Positions 5,687 to 5,807 of a DNA stretch of 5,807 bases are shown here, piece after piece. Location: positions 1 through 5,807 of the forward strand of contig CANGUS010000127.1 in assembly GCA_947457085.1 (NCBI GenBank), given 5' to 3'. The notes under the pieces were generated by a model. It ran no database searches. It saw only the letters and a list, made by a program, of their open reading frames with translations, and was not told where the DNA came from. The number at the start of each line of letters is the position of its first letter. The first letter of the stretch is position 1. A program made the translations under genes and the position numbers. The DNA comes from Bacteroidota bacterium (GTDB taxonomy: Bacteria > Bacteroidota > Bacteroidia > Chitinophagales > Chitinophagaceae).

Positions 5687-5807
5687 TTAATTCGTAAATA
5701 GGTCTTTTTGTTCGTTCCAAATTATCTCTTTATCACTATACATGTAGTATTCAAAAAATAACATTTTGATTTCATCTTGTCGCATATTATTATACTTATA
5801 TAATTTA
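5687..5807 (-). CDS. 3' end of an unidentified gene (5' truncated by window edge)
   Basis: The minus strand has an open frame from the window edge to a TAA at 5689-5687, giving 39 C-terminal residues: KLYKYNNMRQDEIKMLFFEY at the start and SDKEIIWNEQKDLFTN at the end. The composition (charged, aromatic, no low-complexity) is protein-like, and its stop lies 14 bp before element B, the same stop-to-repeat spacing as the DUF998 gene and element A. An internal ATG at about 5783 could instead give a 32-residue peptide, but the frame continues upstream without a stop. I do not recognise the family. Confidence 0.5.
   Translation of the reverse strand, partial: KLYKYNNMRQDEIKMLFFEYYMYSDKEIIWNEQKDLFTN

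Overview
The window looks like an AT-rich chromosomal segment of a member of the Bacteroidota. Three things point there: the protein families present (Dcp-type M3 peptidase, CIA30-domain lipid/secreted-type protein, SOUL protein, DUF6508, DUF998, CPBP protease), A-rich leaders without a clear Shine-Dalgarno sequence, and -7 elements of the Bacteroidota type (TAnnTTTG). No rRNA, tRNA, transposase, integrase or CRISPR array is visible.

Layout. 1-1539 (+) is the C-terminal three quarters of an M3 zinc oligopeptidase (Dcp-like). It ends at a strong bidirectional hairpin terminator, and every other gene lies on the minus strand: a CIA30-domain exported protein (1646-2203), a DUF6508 protein (2792-3229), a membrane-anchored SOUL protein (3337-3921), a DUF998 membrane protein (4106-4660), a CPBP/CAAX-like intramembrane protease (4688-5503), and the 3' end of an unidentified gene (5687-5807, running off the window). 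The DUF998 and CPBP genes are 27 bp apart and probably form one transcription unit, read from a good Bacteroidota-type promoter at about 5658-5627.

Non-coding structure is the most distinctive part. Between CIA30 and DUF6508 is an array of fifteen 21-bp units (2409-2723) in which GAG recurs alternately every 10 and 11 bp, so it is phased with the DNA helix. Two long imperfect inverted repeats (3948-4094 and 5539-5672) share outer motifs (CAYAACAG at one end, CAAAC(C)GTTA at the other on the minus strand) and a CACAAATG loop motif, but their stems differ. They sit tightly between a stop codon and the next start codon, bracketing the CPBP-DUF998 pair. This is the layout of integron attC sites around a gene cassette, although the classical core consensus is met only in part and no integrase is present. 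A shorter hairpin region and diverged 28-bp direct repeats flank the DUF6508 gene.

Taken together, the left end is ordinary housekeeping-type proteolysis. The rest is a co-directional string of small accessory genes separated by repeat elements, which I read as a cassette-like accessory region. The cassette reading is inference.
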